Source: Chloroflexota bacterium (GTDB taxonomy: Bacteria > Chloroflexota > Anaerolineae > Anaerolineales > Villigracilaceae). From it: a stretch of 64,000 nucleotides of DNA. Numbering within the stretch: position 1 is the first letter of the stretch; each line of letters opens with the position of its first letter. Both the position numbers and the translations under genes were made by a program. The DNA lies in contig QMIW01000022.1 in NCBI GenBank assembly GCA_024434165.1, positions 27,692 through 91,691 on the forward strand, written 5' to 3'. Positions 51,668-60,864 of this stretch are shown one piece after another. The notes under the pieces are model-generated. The model made no database searches. It was given only the letters and a program-made list of their open reading frames with translations, and had not been told where the DNA came from.

Positions 51668-52825
51668 TTATCTGTTTTGCGATTTAATTCCCAGCATACT
51701 CAGCACAAAACTGGTAAAGATCACCTGTGCGCCGCTGACCAGGGCGAGCGCCCCGCCGAACACCAGCCGTACGCTGTTGTCAAAACCGATCTGGGCAAAA
51801 TTGGAGGAAAGCGAGATGGCGCGTATCATCAACATCAAACCGGTCAGGGCGAGGAGGCTCCCTGTGAGAACCCCGGTTTCCAGATTGAATTTTCCGAACA
51901 GCGAGAAGAAACGCGGCTTACGCGGAAGCAAGCCGGAATTGTAGGCGTAAATGCGGGTGAGCGCGGCGAACGAGATCATATTCATCCCCAGGTATGTCAA
52001 TGAACCGGCGGCGATGAAGGTATGAAAATCTATGTAACGAAAGCCGATGTCCACCGGTCCAAAGAACAGCGCCAGCGAAAAGACCCCTCCCATTACCGTT
52101 AAAACCAACCCCGGATACAGAAACAACCACGAAGGGCTGTACAACAGCAAAAATCGCAAATGCCGCCACCCGTCGCGGAAACTGCGCAGGTGCGGCGGAC
52201 GGTCCCTTCCATCGGGGGAAAGCGTGGTCGGCACTTCGCAGGTTTTCATCCCAAGGATGGACGCCTTGATGACGATTTCACTGGCGAGTTCCATGCCGGT
52301 GGTTTGCAAATCCATTTTTTGGATGGCTTCTTTTGTAAACCCGCGCAAGCCGCAGTGAAAATCGTTGGCGGGGCTTTTGAAGAACAATTTTCCGATGAAC
52401 GAAAGAATGGGATTCCCGATGTAACGGTGGTGCCAGGGCATGGCGCCCGGCTTGATTCCACCCTTGAAGCGATTGCCCATCACCAGTTCGTAGCCTTCGC
52501 GCAGTTTCTCCACGAACGGCATCAGGTTGACGAGATCGTAACTATCGTCGGCATCTGCCATGATGATAAATCTTCCATGCGCCGCCTCGAACCCGCCGCG
52601 CAGGGCGCTCCCATATCCTTTCTGCGCGGCATGCACAACCCTTGCGCCCTCCTTTGCGGCAATTTCAACCGAGCGGTCCGTACTGCCGTTATCAGCCACG
52701 AGGACTTCCCCGTTGATGTGATGTTTTTTCAGGAAACCAACGGCTTTCGCCACGCACGTGCCAACGGTGCGTTCTTCGTTCAGGCACGGCAGGACAATGC
52801 TCAGTTCCGTTTGGGGAGAATCCAT
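51668..52825 (-). CDS. Polyprenyl-phosphate glycosyltransferase (GT2, DPM1/GtrB-like)
   Basis: 385 residues. GT-A domain with LSIVLPCLNEERTVG, VADNGSTDRSVEIA, MADADDSYDLVNL (catalytic DxD region) and DFHCGLRGFTKEAIQKM. C-terminal half has four TM helices. Members load dolichyl or undecaprenyl phosphate with glucose or mannose, producing the lipid donor used by GT-C enzymes. This fits the adjacent GT-C genes. The ATG at 52825 starts the conserved domain. Confidence 0.9.
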   Translation of the reverse strand: MDSPQTELSIVLPCLNEERTVGTCVAKAVGFLKKHHINGEVLVADNGSTDRSVEIAAKEGARVVHAAQKGYGSALRGGFEAAHGRFIIMADADDSYDLVNLMPFVEKLREGYELVMGNRFKGGIKPGAMPWHHRYIGNPILSFIGKLFFKSPANDFHCGLRGFTKEAIQKMDLQTTGMELASEIVIKASILGMKTCEVPTTLSPDGRDRPPHLRSFRDGWRHLRFLLLYSPSWLFLYPGLVLTVMGGVFSLALFFGPVDIGFRYIDFHTFIAAGSLTYLGMNMISFAALTRIYAYNSGLLPRKPRFFSLFGKFNLETGVLTGSLLALTGLMLMIRAISLSSNFAQIGFDNSVRLVFGGALALVSGAQVIFTSFVLSMLGIKSQNR

Positions 52826-52884
52826 TGAGTCCGCCTTTCGGTAAAATGGGATGACACGACCTGCAGCCCTGCGCAGGACAATGG

Positions 52885-52891
52885 TATTATA
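52885..52891. promoter_or_regulatory. Candidate divergent -10 region
   Basis: GGTATTATACC (52883-52893 region) reads TATTAT on + and TATAAT on -, between two divergent glycosylation genes. No clear -35. Confidence 0.35.
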
Positions 52892-52937
52892 CCCGCCGGA
52901 ATTAAATTCTCGTTTAACCCGCAGCCGCAATCAACCT

Positions 52938-54482
52938 ATGACTGACAAAAAAGCAATGTCACATGTGGAATGGACGTATCTCGTTTTGGGAGTCGCCATT
53001 GTCTTTGGAAGTACTGCCCGCTTCCTTCCCGGACTGATGGCTGGTTTCCCATTAAATGACGGCGGCATGTTCCTGAGCATGATCCAGGATCTGCAGGAAA
53101 GCCGCTATCGCCTCCCGGAATTTACCTCCTATAACCAATTGGGCATTCCATACGCGTACCCGCCGTTTGGGTTCTATGTTGCGCGATTGCTTTCGGATTT
53201 GTCGAACGTCTCCGAATTGGAATTGCTGCGCTGGCTGCCTCCGTTCGTAAATTCGCTTTCGATTCTTGCCTTCTACCTGCTGGCGTCCGAACTCCTCAAA
53301 TCGAGATCGCTGGGTGCGCTTGCTTCCGCGTTTTACGCCTTGACCCCGGGAGCGTTTGGCTGGTTCGTGATGGGCGGCGGGCTGACGCGAAGTTTTGGTT
53401 CGTTGTTTTTACTGCTTTCTGTGTTCTCGGTTCTGCGGCTCTTTCAGGCGGGGCAGTGGAAATTTGTCGGGTTGGCTGCGCTATTTTGCGGGCTGACAGT
53501 TCTCAGTCACCCTGAGGCGGGTATTCATGCGGCGGCAGCCTGCTTCCTGGTCTGGCTCTTCTTTGGGCGGACGGTCAAATCCTTTTTGAATGCAGTTATT
53601 GTTGGCGCCGGCGTCGTGCTGGTCACGTCTCCATGGTGGGGAGCAATTCTTGCATATCATGGCTTGGCTCCGTTTCTCTCGGCGTTGAGTTCCGGCTCGT
53701 ATGGGGTTCCCGTCTGGCGGGCGCTGGCGGGCGCGATTCTGGGACGTGAAAGTTACGTTCCCGTTTTGGCTGTACTGCGGGTAGTCGGTTTGGGATGGGG
53801 ACTTTGGAAGAGGGAATATTTTCTCGCTGCCTGGGCGGTGATCCCGTATCTGGTCGAGCCGCGCAGCGCGCCGAGCGTGGTGTTTTACCCTTTTTGCATG
53901 TTGGTTGCGCTGGCGTTTGCGGAGGCAGTTCCGTTTTTCCTCTCCCGCCTGCGAAACTTTTCTGTTGCGGCTGGCGAACTGTACAAAAGCAAAGCCTACA
54001 ACGCCTGCCTGTTTCTGGTTTTGATTTATCTGTTTGTGGAGTCGGGGCTGTATGGATTCCGCCTCGTTAATAACAGCCTGAAGCCCGCCGAACTCGCCGC
54101 GATGACATGGATAAAGGAGAATACGCCTGCAAACGCATCTTTTCTGATCTTGACGGGAGTCAAAAGCCCGGAAATTGATCCCTTGGTCGAGTGGTTCCCT
54201 GCGTTGACGGAGCGGCTGAGTCTCTCCACCGTTCAGGGATACGAGTGGCTTGGTCCGGGAAGGTTCATGGAATACTATTCCGATTTGGCGGAACTGCAAG
54301 GATGTAAATCGGCGGGCTGCGTCGAGGATTGGTCGGCGAGGACGGGTCTCGGCTATCAATATGTCGTTATCCACTCCGGGCAGGTGGGGCATGCGGCGGT
54401 TGCGTCGTTCGATGGAAATGCAAATTATCGGCGGGTTTATGCCGGGGACGGGGTTTTTGTATTCGAAGCAAACCTGCCCTGA
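52938..54482 (+). CDS. GT-C-like membrane glycosyltransferase
   Basis: 514 residues with about 11 TM helices and a soluble C-terminal domain of about 120 residues. The first extracytoplasmic loop has FPLNDGGMFLSMIQDL, with the acidic residues expected of GT-C enzymes, and YAYPPFGFYVARLL follows. It is a clear paralog of the convergent gene at 54484. It probably transfers sugars from polyprenyl-phosphate donors made by the divergent GT2. The two paralogs end one base apart, tail to tail. Confidence 0.78.
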   Translation: MTDKKAMSHVEWTYLVLGVAIVFGSTARFLPGLMAGFPLNDGGMFLSMIQDLQESRYRLPEFTSYNQLGIPYAYPPFGFYVARLLSDLSNVSELELLRWLPPFVNSLSILAFYLLASELLKSRSLGALASAFYALTPGAFGWFVMGGGLTRSFGSLFLLLSVFSVLRLFQAGQWKFVGLAALFCGLTVLSHPEAGIHAAAACFLVWLFFGRTVKSFLNAVIVGAGVVLVTSPWWGAILAYHGLAPFLSALSSGSYGVPVWRALAGAILGRESYVPVLAVLRVVGLGWGLWKREYFLAAWAVIPYLVEPRSAPSVVFYPFCMLVALAFAEAVPFFLSRLRNFSVAAGELYKSKAYNACLFLVLIYLFVESGLYGFRLVNNSLKPAELAAMTWIKENTPANASFLILTGVKSPEIDPLVEWFPALTERLSLSTVQGYEWLGPGRFMEYYSDLAELQGCKSAGCVEDWSARTGLGYQYVVIHSGQVGHAAVASFDGNANYRRVYAGDGVFVFEANLP

Positions 54483-54483
54483 C

Positions 54484-55992
54484 CTATGGAATCCTCTCGA
54501 AGATCGTGATCTTCCCTGTCTGATAGACCGCCTTATAGTTCGGGGATACACTCAATGGCATTGAAAGCGGGAACGGCTGCTTCTCGCGAACATAGATGTG
54601 GGAGAAATTTGTGGTTTGCGCCCAGGTTTCAAGGCAGGGCAGCCCTTCGTTGGCGCATTTTTGCAGTTCTTCGTACGATTGAACGCGGGCGGTGAAGTTG
54701 CCGTCGTTTACCCATTCATACCCGAATACAGTGGCTGTGCTTCTCCGCTCTGCAAGGATGGGAAACCATTCGGAGGTTGAGTCGTTGAACGGAAGCCCTT
54801 GCGTGATGACGATGAACTCGCTGCCGGACGGGGTATTTGCCTTTACCCATGCAAAGGCGTCGAGGTCGTCCGGGGTGAGAGTCAACTGCCGGACGATGTT
54901 CGAGGCGGTGATTGAGGCGTTGATCATGCCGTAGAGCAGGAAAAAGCCGATAAAGGCGTTCCAAGCCCAGGGACGGAGTCTTTCATCCTGCGGTTTCAGG
55001 ATGGGCAGAATGCCTTGCTCGAATGCAGCCCCAACGGACATGCACAAGGGCAGCGTCATGTAAAGCGCGCCCCCGCGCGGTTCGAGGAATGCGATGAGCG
55101 CCAGCCAAATGGGAAGAGCCGGTTTGCGTTGTGCGAGGAGGGTGAACAGCCCCAGCAGACCAACCACAGAGATAAGCTGCATGAACGGCTCGTCGGTGAA
55201 TTCGAATTTGATTAGGGCAAAGGCGCGGAGAACAAAATCGAGGCTGTTTTCGCTTGCGGCGGTCATGGCGGCATGGAATGGCGCGCTGCCGTGCCGCATC
55301 AAAACGGTTACCCACCAGGGTGCGGCAATGATCAGCGTTCCGATGGCGGCGGTGGCTGCGCGCAATGCCCCTTTCGCAGTGCGGTCTTTCCATAGATAAA
55401 AAAACGCGGCGGCAATGGCGGTGTGGACTGACGCTTCCGGGTGAGTCAAAACGACAAGCCCGCTGAAGAGGGTTGTCAAAATTACCTGGCGTGCTGCGGG
55501 GTTTGAAAACAGGGAATGCGCCCGATGAATGGCGAGAATGGCAAACAGAAAGCCGAGCGAGCGCGTGACGCCTCCGCCCATGATGAGCCAGTCGAAAGCG
55601 CGGGGGACAAGGGCGAACGCCATAGCGCCGAATAATGCCTGCCGGCGGCTGCCAAGCAGGTCTTTGGCGAGGGCATAAAATATCGGAATGGTAAGCGTCG
55701 AGACCAGGGCGGGCGCGTACTGCATGAGTTTAAGCAACGGAATGCCGGCGGCGCTCAACAAGCCGTACAAATAAAACGCCAGCGGCGGATAGGCATAAGG
55801 AACATCGGCAAAGTTGTAGGTTGTGACGGCGGGCAGACTGAAGCCGTTGTTTTGCAGGTCAATGATCATTTGGTAAAACAAACCGCCGTCATTCAGGGGG
55901 AAGGATGCCGATAACGGCGCGGAGAGGCGCACCGCCAGCCCCAACATCGTTAGAAGCGCAACGAAGAAGATCTCCCGCTGGTTGTTTTGCAT
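54484..55992 (-). CDS. GT-C-like membrane glycosyltransferase
   Basis: 502 residues with about 11 TM helices. Shares with the 52938 protein SFPLNDGGLFYQMIIDLQ, PYAYPPLAFYLYGLL, LIMGGGVTRSLGFLF, VVLTHPEASVHTAIAAAFF and the C-terminal soluble domain (FGYEWV..). The ATG at 55992 starts two bases after the mutS stop codon, so it is probably cotranscribed with mutS. The frame continuing upstream into mutS is not real protein. Confidence 0.8.
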   Translation of the reverse strand: MQNNQREIFFVALLTMLGLAVRLSAPLSASFPLNDGGLFYQMIIDLQNNGFSLPAVTTYNFADVPYAYPPLAFYLYGLLSAAGIPLLKLMQYAPALVSTLTIPIFYALAKDLLGSRRQALFGAMAFALVPRAFDWLIMGGGVTRSLGFLFAILAIHRAHSLFSNPAARQVILTTLFSGLVVLTHPEASVHTAIAAAFFYLWKDRTAKGALRAATAAIGTLIIAAPWWVTVLMRHGSAPFHAAMTAASENSLDFVLRAFALIKFEFTDEPFMQLISVVGLLGLFTLLAQRKPALPIWLALIAFLEPRGGALYMTLPLCMSVGAAFEQGILPILKPQDERLRPWAWNAFIGFFLLYGMINASITASNIVRQLTLTPDDLDAFAWVKANTPSGSEFIVITQGLPFNDSTSEWFPILAERRSTATVFGYEWVNDGNFTARVQSYEELQKCANEGLPCLETWAQTTNFSHIYVREKQPFPLSMPLSVSPNYKAVYQTGKITIFERIP

Positions 55993-55994
55993 GA

Positions 55995-58900
55995 TTACTT
56001 GGTGAATTTCCTCTGCCACTCGAATAGTTTGTTCAACGCCTCGATGGGGGAGAGGGAGTTGATATCCAATCCCTTCAATTCTTCCAGCAGGGGATTTGTC
56101 TCTGGAAACAACGCCACTTGCTGTGCCGCTTGCGGGTTGATCTTTACGCCGCGCGCCGCCGATTTTTCCAGTTCCATCATGATCTCGTTGGCGCGGCCGA
56201 TCACCGGCGCGGGCAAGCCTGCCAGCTGCGCCACGTGAATCCCGTAGGAACGATCCGCGCCGCCGGGTATGATCTTGTGCAGGAAGACCACCTTGCCGTC
56301 CGCCTCGCTGACCGCCACATTGTAATTGCGCACGCCAGGCAGTAACTCGGCAAGTTGGGTCAGTTCGTGGTAATGCGTTGCAAACAAAGTCTTTGCGCGC
56401 AGGTGCGGATGGTTGTGGATGTACTCGATAATTCCCCACGCAATTGAAAGACCATCATACGTCGAAGTGCCGCGCCCGATCTCATCGAGAATCAGCAGGC
56501 TGCGCGGGGTGGCGTGATGCAAAATATTCGCCGCCTCGACCATCTCCACCATGAACGTGGACTGCCCCGCGTGAATCTCATCCTGCGCGCCGATGCGGGT
56601 GAAGATGCGGTCAACGAGTCCGATTCTTGCTGAAGCCGCCGGCACGAACGAGCCCATCTGTGCCATCAGGGTAATCAACGCAGTTTGCCGTAAATACGTG
56701 GAGTTATGACTGATAAAACCGTTTGCCAAAAATGCGTGTTCCGACGGGACGGTCAGGTCGTACACGTCTGCCCTCCCCCTTTCTGTTGAAGCGATGGTGT
56801 CGTAAAAATACTTATTTTCCGCAATTCGTTTTAATTCCGGGACTTCAACGCCGTTTTTGTCGCAATATGCAATGAGTTTCGCCAGTTTTGTATGGGAAAT
56901 ATTCCGGCCGCCGGGCAGGTATGTGTAGAAAATGCTGTTGATTTCTTTATCGCGTTTCAGCGCGATGACTTTGTCCTTTTTTGCGACAATACGCGCCTGG
57001 ATGGTTTTGAGGGTGTTTCTCAAATGAGGTATTCCGCCCACGTTCGGCATTCGCAGGCTGGAGGCGAGCTTTGCCCGTGCCTTTTTGCGGGGCAGGCGAA
57101 AACCGATTTCCCTGTGGAACTTGATGGCATTCTCCCCGAAAACGCTAACCAGATAGTTTGTATGGACCTTTGTCTTTTTATCGTACAACCCGCTGACAAT
57201 GCCCGCGTTGAGCAGCAGCGCCTGAACCTGCCGTGCCATTGTGAGCGAAGAGGTGGAAAGTGTGACGTTTCCGTAACGAGTGTCGGCATAGCCGCCCGTA
57301 TCGAACAAGCCTTGCAAAAACGCAACAACGATTTCTTTCGGTGCGCGCAGGATGCTGTGCGGGACGGTTTTGTTCAACGCGTTCTCGTATTCCATTCCCA
57401 GGTGTTCAAAAAACAGGCGGATTTCCCTGCTGGTGATGGATATATCCATGCCATTTTGTTTAATCTGCGCCCGGTATTTGAATTGTTTTTTGAAATACCT
57501 GATAAAGGTGCGCGCGATCCATTCATCGCCTGTTGAAAGGCTGAGTGCGTTTTTGTAGGTTAGTGTTCCATCCCCGATAAGAAGCCCCATAACGTAGGCG
57601 AGATCGGGGGTCATTTCCTCCGGCAGGGAATACGATTTGGAGTTTGTTCGTTTTGGGGGCTTTTCAAATTTGATGCGCGTTGTTTTTCCCCATAAGCTGG
57701 CGCCCGGTTTCAAAACGACAACATCGCCCTTCTTTAATGCGCCGAGGGGTTTCCACGTTTCAATTTCATCGGGCTGGCGGACCCAAACCGGGTGTTCGGG
57801 TGTCCCTTCGATTTCAAAACCCAGTCGTGTGGTGATTCGGATGGTCTTTTGTCTTCCGCCATAATAAAAATGCGATGTCTTTTTCACGCCGGTCATGGAC
57901 TGCACAGAAATTTTTAAAGGCACAAATTCATCTTTCTTCGCTGTTGCAGGCTTTAGGGCAGAAATAGGCACAAGACCCGCATCCGTCCATAATAACGTTT
58001 CGCCGGTTACGCATTTGCCGCTCATGTTCGGGCCCGTGATGACGCGGACAATCTCGCCTTTTTCAAAGATGATGTCGTTGGGAACGAAGCGCTCGGCTTT
58101 CAGGGTCTGCTCGACAACGGGATGCCGCCCTTCGTGAATCTCCAACTCGCTTCCTTCGTGGATTTGGGGCTTGGCATACCCATTGAGGGCTGCGACTTCG
58201 CCCAGAGCGGACAACACGTCCAATTCGGCAATGGCGCGCGCCGCGGCAAGGATTTTGTTTGCCGCCTTTGCCAGTTCCGCGCAGACTTCCTTGAACAGGC
58301 GGGTTTCGATCTCCTTGATGCGTTCCTCGGCGTTCAAGACAAGCGTTTCGTATTCCTTCATCTCCGGCGTGATGAAACGCTCGGCATTGACCAGCGTTTG
58401 CTTGCGGATGTAATGTTCGGGGGCTTTATCCGCCGCGCCGCGCGAGATTTCGATGTAATAGCCGAAGACCTTGTTGTACCCGACTTTGAGCGTCTTGATA
58501 CCCGTCTTCTCACGCTCCACCGATTCGAGGTTGGCGATCCATTCGCGCGCGTGTTTGGAGGCGTCCACGACGCCATCCAACTCAGACGAATATCCAGGAC
58601 GAATCACGCCCGTGTTTTGCAAAGTCGCTGGCGGGTCGTCGTCCAAAGCGTTTTGCAAAAGCGACAATTGCTCTTCACAGACTGACCACTGATCACTGAT
58701 CACTGACTTCTGATCACTGATCACTGACCTCTGACCACTGACCACTGACTTCTGATCACTAATCACTTCCTTTATCTTCGGCAATTTCGCTAGCGTCCCC
58801 CGCATCGCAACCAAATCCCTCGGCTGCGCCTGCCCGGCAATGACGCGGTTGATGAGGCGCTCCAAATCCGCAATCGGTTTCAAGGCTTCACGCAATTCCG

Positions 58901-59924
58901 CCCGCACCATGCCGTTTTGGACAAAATACTCCACGCCGTTTTGGCGTTTGGTGATCCGCTCCACGTTGAGCAGCGGCTGGCTGACCCACTGGTGGATCAT
59001 GCGTTTGCCCATCGGGGTGATGGCGGCATCGAGCGTACCAAGCAGGGAGCCTTTTCTATCACCACGCAGGGTTTCATCCAATTCCAAATTCCTGCGCGTG
59101 GAGGCGTCCAGTGTCATGAACTCGTTCAGGCTGTACGAACGGAGCGAGGTCAGCAGGTTGAGCGCGTCGGGCTGGGTTTCCTTGAGGTATTGAATAATCG
59201 CCCCCGCCGCACGGACGGAAAGACTGTTCGCCTTCAATCCAAATCCATCCAGCGTGGAGGCTTTGAATTGCGCCAGCAAAGTTTCGCTGCATTTGCCAGG
59301 CTCGAACTTCCAGGCTGGCAGGGCGGTCAGATGATACCCCTCTCCCTCTGGGAGAGGGGTTGGAGTGAGGGATTGATTATCAGGGTGCAAAATTTCAGCG
59401 GGGTGCAGTCTCGTCAGCTCGGCGCGCAACGCCTCGAGCGGCAGCTCGGTGACGGCAAACTCTCCCGTCGTCACGTCAGTATAGGAAACAGAAGCAACTG
59501 TCCCGGAGGGTGAGGCGGAGGAATCCAACACCACAGCGGCGAGATAATTGTTTGCATCCCCTGGCAAAAGACCGGGCTCGGTCACTGTCCCCGGAGTCAC
59601 AACACGAACAACTTTTCGTTCCACCAATCCTTTTGCGGGAACTTCCCCGATCTGCTCGCAAATGGCAACGTGATACCCCTTTTCGATCAGGCGCGCGAGA
59701 TAATTTTCGACCGCATGATAGGGAATGCCTGCGAGCGGCACGCGCACCCCGCCGCCAACGGGGCGCGAGGTCAGCACAATATCGAGTTCACGCGCGGTGA
59801 TTTCCGCATCTTCATCGAAGGTCTCGTAAAAATCGCCAAGCCGGAAGAACAGGATGGCGTCGGGATGTTTTTTCTTTTCTTCGAGATATTGCCTGCGGAC
59901 GGGGGTGATATCTTCGTTGGACAT
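55995..59924 (-). CDS. mutS: DNA mismatch repair protein MutS, interrupted by an intein
   Basis: 1309 residues as encoded; 872 after splicing, the usual MutS length. Extein residues 1-637 include the mismatch-reading FYE motif (RLGDFYETF), the GIPYH loop and the core, lever and clamp. Residues 638-1074 are the intein. The C-extein gives STYLRQ, the Walker [17 protein letters not shown] and THYHEL. Joining GPNMSGK (631-637) to STYLRQ restores a perfect P-loop. Two in-frame extra segments lie at about 186-196 ([11 protein letters not shown]) and 387-415 (repeats of VISDQ/SVVSGQ). A -10 box six bases upstream of the ATG suggests a leaderless mRNA. MutS finds mismatches and recruits MutL. Confidence 0.97.
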   Translation of the reverse strand: MSNEDITPVRRQYLEEKKKHPDAILFFRLGDFYETFDEDAEITARELDIVLTSRPVGGGVRVPLAGIPYHAVENYLARLIEKGYHVAICEQIGEVPAKGLVERKVVRVVTPGTVTEPGLLPGDANNYLAAVVLDSSASPSGTVASVSYTDVTTGEFAVTELPLEALRAELTRLHPAEILHPDNQSLTPTPLPEGEGYHLTALPAWKFEPGKCSETLLAQFKASTLDGFGLKANSLSVRAAGAIIQYLKETQPDALNLLTSLRSYSLNEFMTLDASTRRNLELDETLRGDRKGSLLGTLDAAITPMGKRMIHQWVSQPLLNVERITKRQNGVEYFVQNGMVRAELREALKPIADLERLINRVIAGQAQPRDLVAMRGTLAKLPKIKEVISDQKSVVSGQRSVISDQKSVISDQWSVCEEQLSLLQNALDDDPPATLQNTGVIRPGYSSELDGVVDASKHAREWIANLESVEREKTGIKTLKVGYNKVFGYYIEISRGAADKAPEHYIRKQTLVNAERFITPEMKEYETLVLNAEERIKEIETRLFKEVCAELAKAANKILAAARAIAELDVLSALGEVAALNGYAKPQIHEGSELEIHEGRHPVVEQTLKAERFVPNDIIFEKGEIVRVITGPNMSGKCVTGETLLWTDAGLVPISALKPATAKKDEFVPLKISVQSMTGVKKTSHFYYGGRQKTIRITTRLGFEIEGTPEHPVWVRQPDEIETWKPLGALKKGDVVVLKPGASLWGKTTRIKFEKPPKRTNSKSYSLPEEMTPDLAYVMGLLIGDGTLTYKNALSLSTGDEWIARTFIRYFKKQFKYRAQIKQNGMDISITSREIRLFFEHLGMEYENALNKTVPHSILRAPKEIVVAFLQGLFDTGGYADTRYGNVTLSTSSLTMARQVQALLLNAGIVSGLYDKKTKVHTNYLVSVFGENAIKFHREIGFRLPRKKARAKLASSLRMPNVGGIPHLRNTLKTIQARIVAKKDKVIALKRDKEINSIFYTYLPGGRNISHTKLAKLIAYCDKNGVEVPELKRIAENKYFYDTIASTERGRADVYDLTVPSEHAFLANGFISHNSTYLRQTALITLMAQMGSFVPAASARIGLVDRIFTRIGAQDEIHAGQSTFMVEMVEAANILHHATPRSLLILDEIGRGTSTYDGLSIAWGIIEYIHNHPHLRAKTLFATHYHELTQLAELLPGVRNYNVAVSEADGKVVFLHKIIPGGADRSYGIHVAQLAGLPAPVIGRANEIMMELEKSAARGVKINPQAAQQVALFPETNPLLEELKGLDINSLSPIEALNKLFEWQRKFTK
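56703..58013 (-). mobile_element. Intein with LAGLIDADG homing endonuclease in MutS Walker A
   Basis: 437 codons in frame, between GPNMSGK and STYLRQ. Intein residues: Cys1 (CVTGETLLW, block A), TPEH at 71-74 (block B), LAGLIDADG motif 1 at 140-149 ([10 protein letters not shown]), motif 2 at 232-241 ([10 protein letters not shown], keeping the metal-binding Asp), block [17 protein letters not shown] (417-432) with His426, and block G ISHN (434-437) with penultimate His436 and terminal Asn437. The +1 extein residue is Ser. All splicing residues are intact, so it should splice, and the endonuclease looks complete. Insertion in the P-loop is a typical intein site because losing the element imprecisely kills the host protein. 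Confidence 0.96.
58680..58766 (-). repeat. In-frame tandem-repeat insertion in mutS
   Basis: About 87 bases of repeated GTGATCAGTGATCAG / GTGGTCAGAGGTCAG units, encoding [19 protein letters not shown] and similar (residues 387-415). The motif is a known dispersed repeat in bacterial intergenic DNA and is foreign to the MutS fold; it lies in the core/lever region. Confidence 0.75.
59337..59376 (-). repeat. In-frame palindromic insertion in mutS
   Basis: Encodes [11 protein letters not shown] (residues 186-196). On the + strand it reads CCCTCTCCCTCTGGGAGAGGGG followed by GTGAGGG, like the intergenic palindrome at 34998-35072. It lies between the N-terminal mismatch-binding and connector domains. 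Confidence 0.65.
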
Positions 59925-59930
59925 GCTCTG

Positions 59931-59936
59931 ATTTTA
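59931..59936 (-). promoter_or_regulatory. -10 box, probable leaderless mutS
   Basis: TAAAAT on the - strand with six bases to the ATG at 59924. No ribosome site is present upstream. Confidence 0.45.
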
Positions 59937-59968
59937 CTATGGGCGAAAGACTTGGGCTATAATTTCAC

Positions 59969-60050
59969 GTCATTGCGAGGCGGTGAACTTCCGCCAAAGC
60001 AATCTCCTCGCAAAATCGGGGATTGCTTCGCAACGAACGCTCGCAATGAC
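59969..60050. repeat. Dispersed palindromic repeat
   Basis: GTCATTGCGAG (59969-59979) pairs with CTCGCAATGAC (60040-60050) and internal segments GCAATC/GATTGC also pair. It is related to 27552-27614 and fills the gap between mutS and gpmA. Confidence 0.7.
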
Positions 60051-60062
60051 ATAGGAGCCACA

Positions 60063-60809
60063 ATGTATAAACTCGTATTGGTCCGTCATGGACAAAGCAC
60101 ATGGAATCTCGAAAACCGCTTCACCGGCTGGACGGACGTGGATCTGACCGACCTCGGCAAAGCCGAAGCATTGGAAGCAGGGAAGTTGTTGAAGGAAGGC
60201 GGCTATGATTTCGATATCGCCTACACTTCTGTTTTGAAGCGTGCCATCAAAACCCTGAACATCATTCAAGATGTGATGAACCTCGACTGGCTGCCTGTCG
60301 TCCGCGCCTGGCAGTTGAATGAGAGGCATTACGGCTCATTGCAGGGATTGAATAAAGCAGAGATGGCTGAAAAATTCGGTGAGGCGCAGGTGAAGATTTG
60401 GAGGCGTTCGTATGATGTGCCGCCTCCCGCGCTGGATTGGAACGACGAACGCCACCCGCGTTTTGACCGCCGCTACGCCTCGTTGACTCCCGAACAGCTG
60501 CCAGCCACCGAGTCGCTTAAGATTACGCTGGAGCGCGTCCTGCCCTATTGGAACTCGACTCTCGCGCCTGAGATCAAATCGGGCAGGCGGGTGCTGATCG
60601 TCGCGCACGGAAATTCCATCCGTGCAATGGTGAAGTATCTCGACAATATCTCCGAAGCGGAGATCACCGAGCTGAACATCCCCACCGGCTTGCCGCTGGT
60701 TTACGAACTCGACGCGGATTTGAAACCCGTTAAAAATTATTATCTCGGCGACCCCGAAGAAGCCGCGAAGAAAGCCGCCGCAGTGGCGAATCAAGCGAAG
60801 GTGAAATAA
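60063..60809 (+). CDS. gpmA: 2,3-bisphosphoglycerate-dependent phosphoglycerate mutase
   Basis: 248 residues. The histidine phosphatase motif [18 protein letters not shown] with the phospho-acceptor His, the acid Glu in [16 protein letters not shown] and the second His in [12 protein letters not shown] are intact. It interconverts 3- and 2-phosphoglycerate in glycolysis. The ATG at 60063 follows TAGGAG; the longer open frame crosses the dispersed repeat and mutS antisense. Probably transcribed from within the repeat region. Confidence 0.95.
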   Translation: MYKLVLVRHGQSTWNLENRFTGWTDVDLTDLGKAEALEAGKLLKEGGYDFDIAYTSVLKRAIKTLNIIQDVMNLDWLPVVRAWQLNERHYGSLQGLNKAEMAEKFGEAQVKIWRRSYDVPPPALDWNDERHPRFDRRYASLTPEQLPATESLKITLERVLPYWNSTLAPEIKSGRRVLIVAHGNSIRAMVKYLDNISEAEITELNIPTGLPLVYELDADLKPVKNYYLGDPEEAAKKAAAVANQAKVK

Positions 60810-60864
60810 GTTTTCGACGATGGATGACGGTCCATCGTCCATCGTCCATCGCCCCGGTCTTTCT

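Noticed and set aside
55995..59924. mutS as a broken or split pseudogene
   Set aside because: The frame is uninterrupted and the extra block has all intein motifs; removing it gives a normal MutS.
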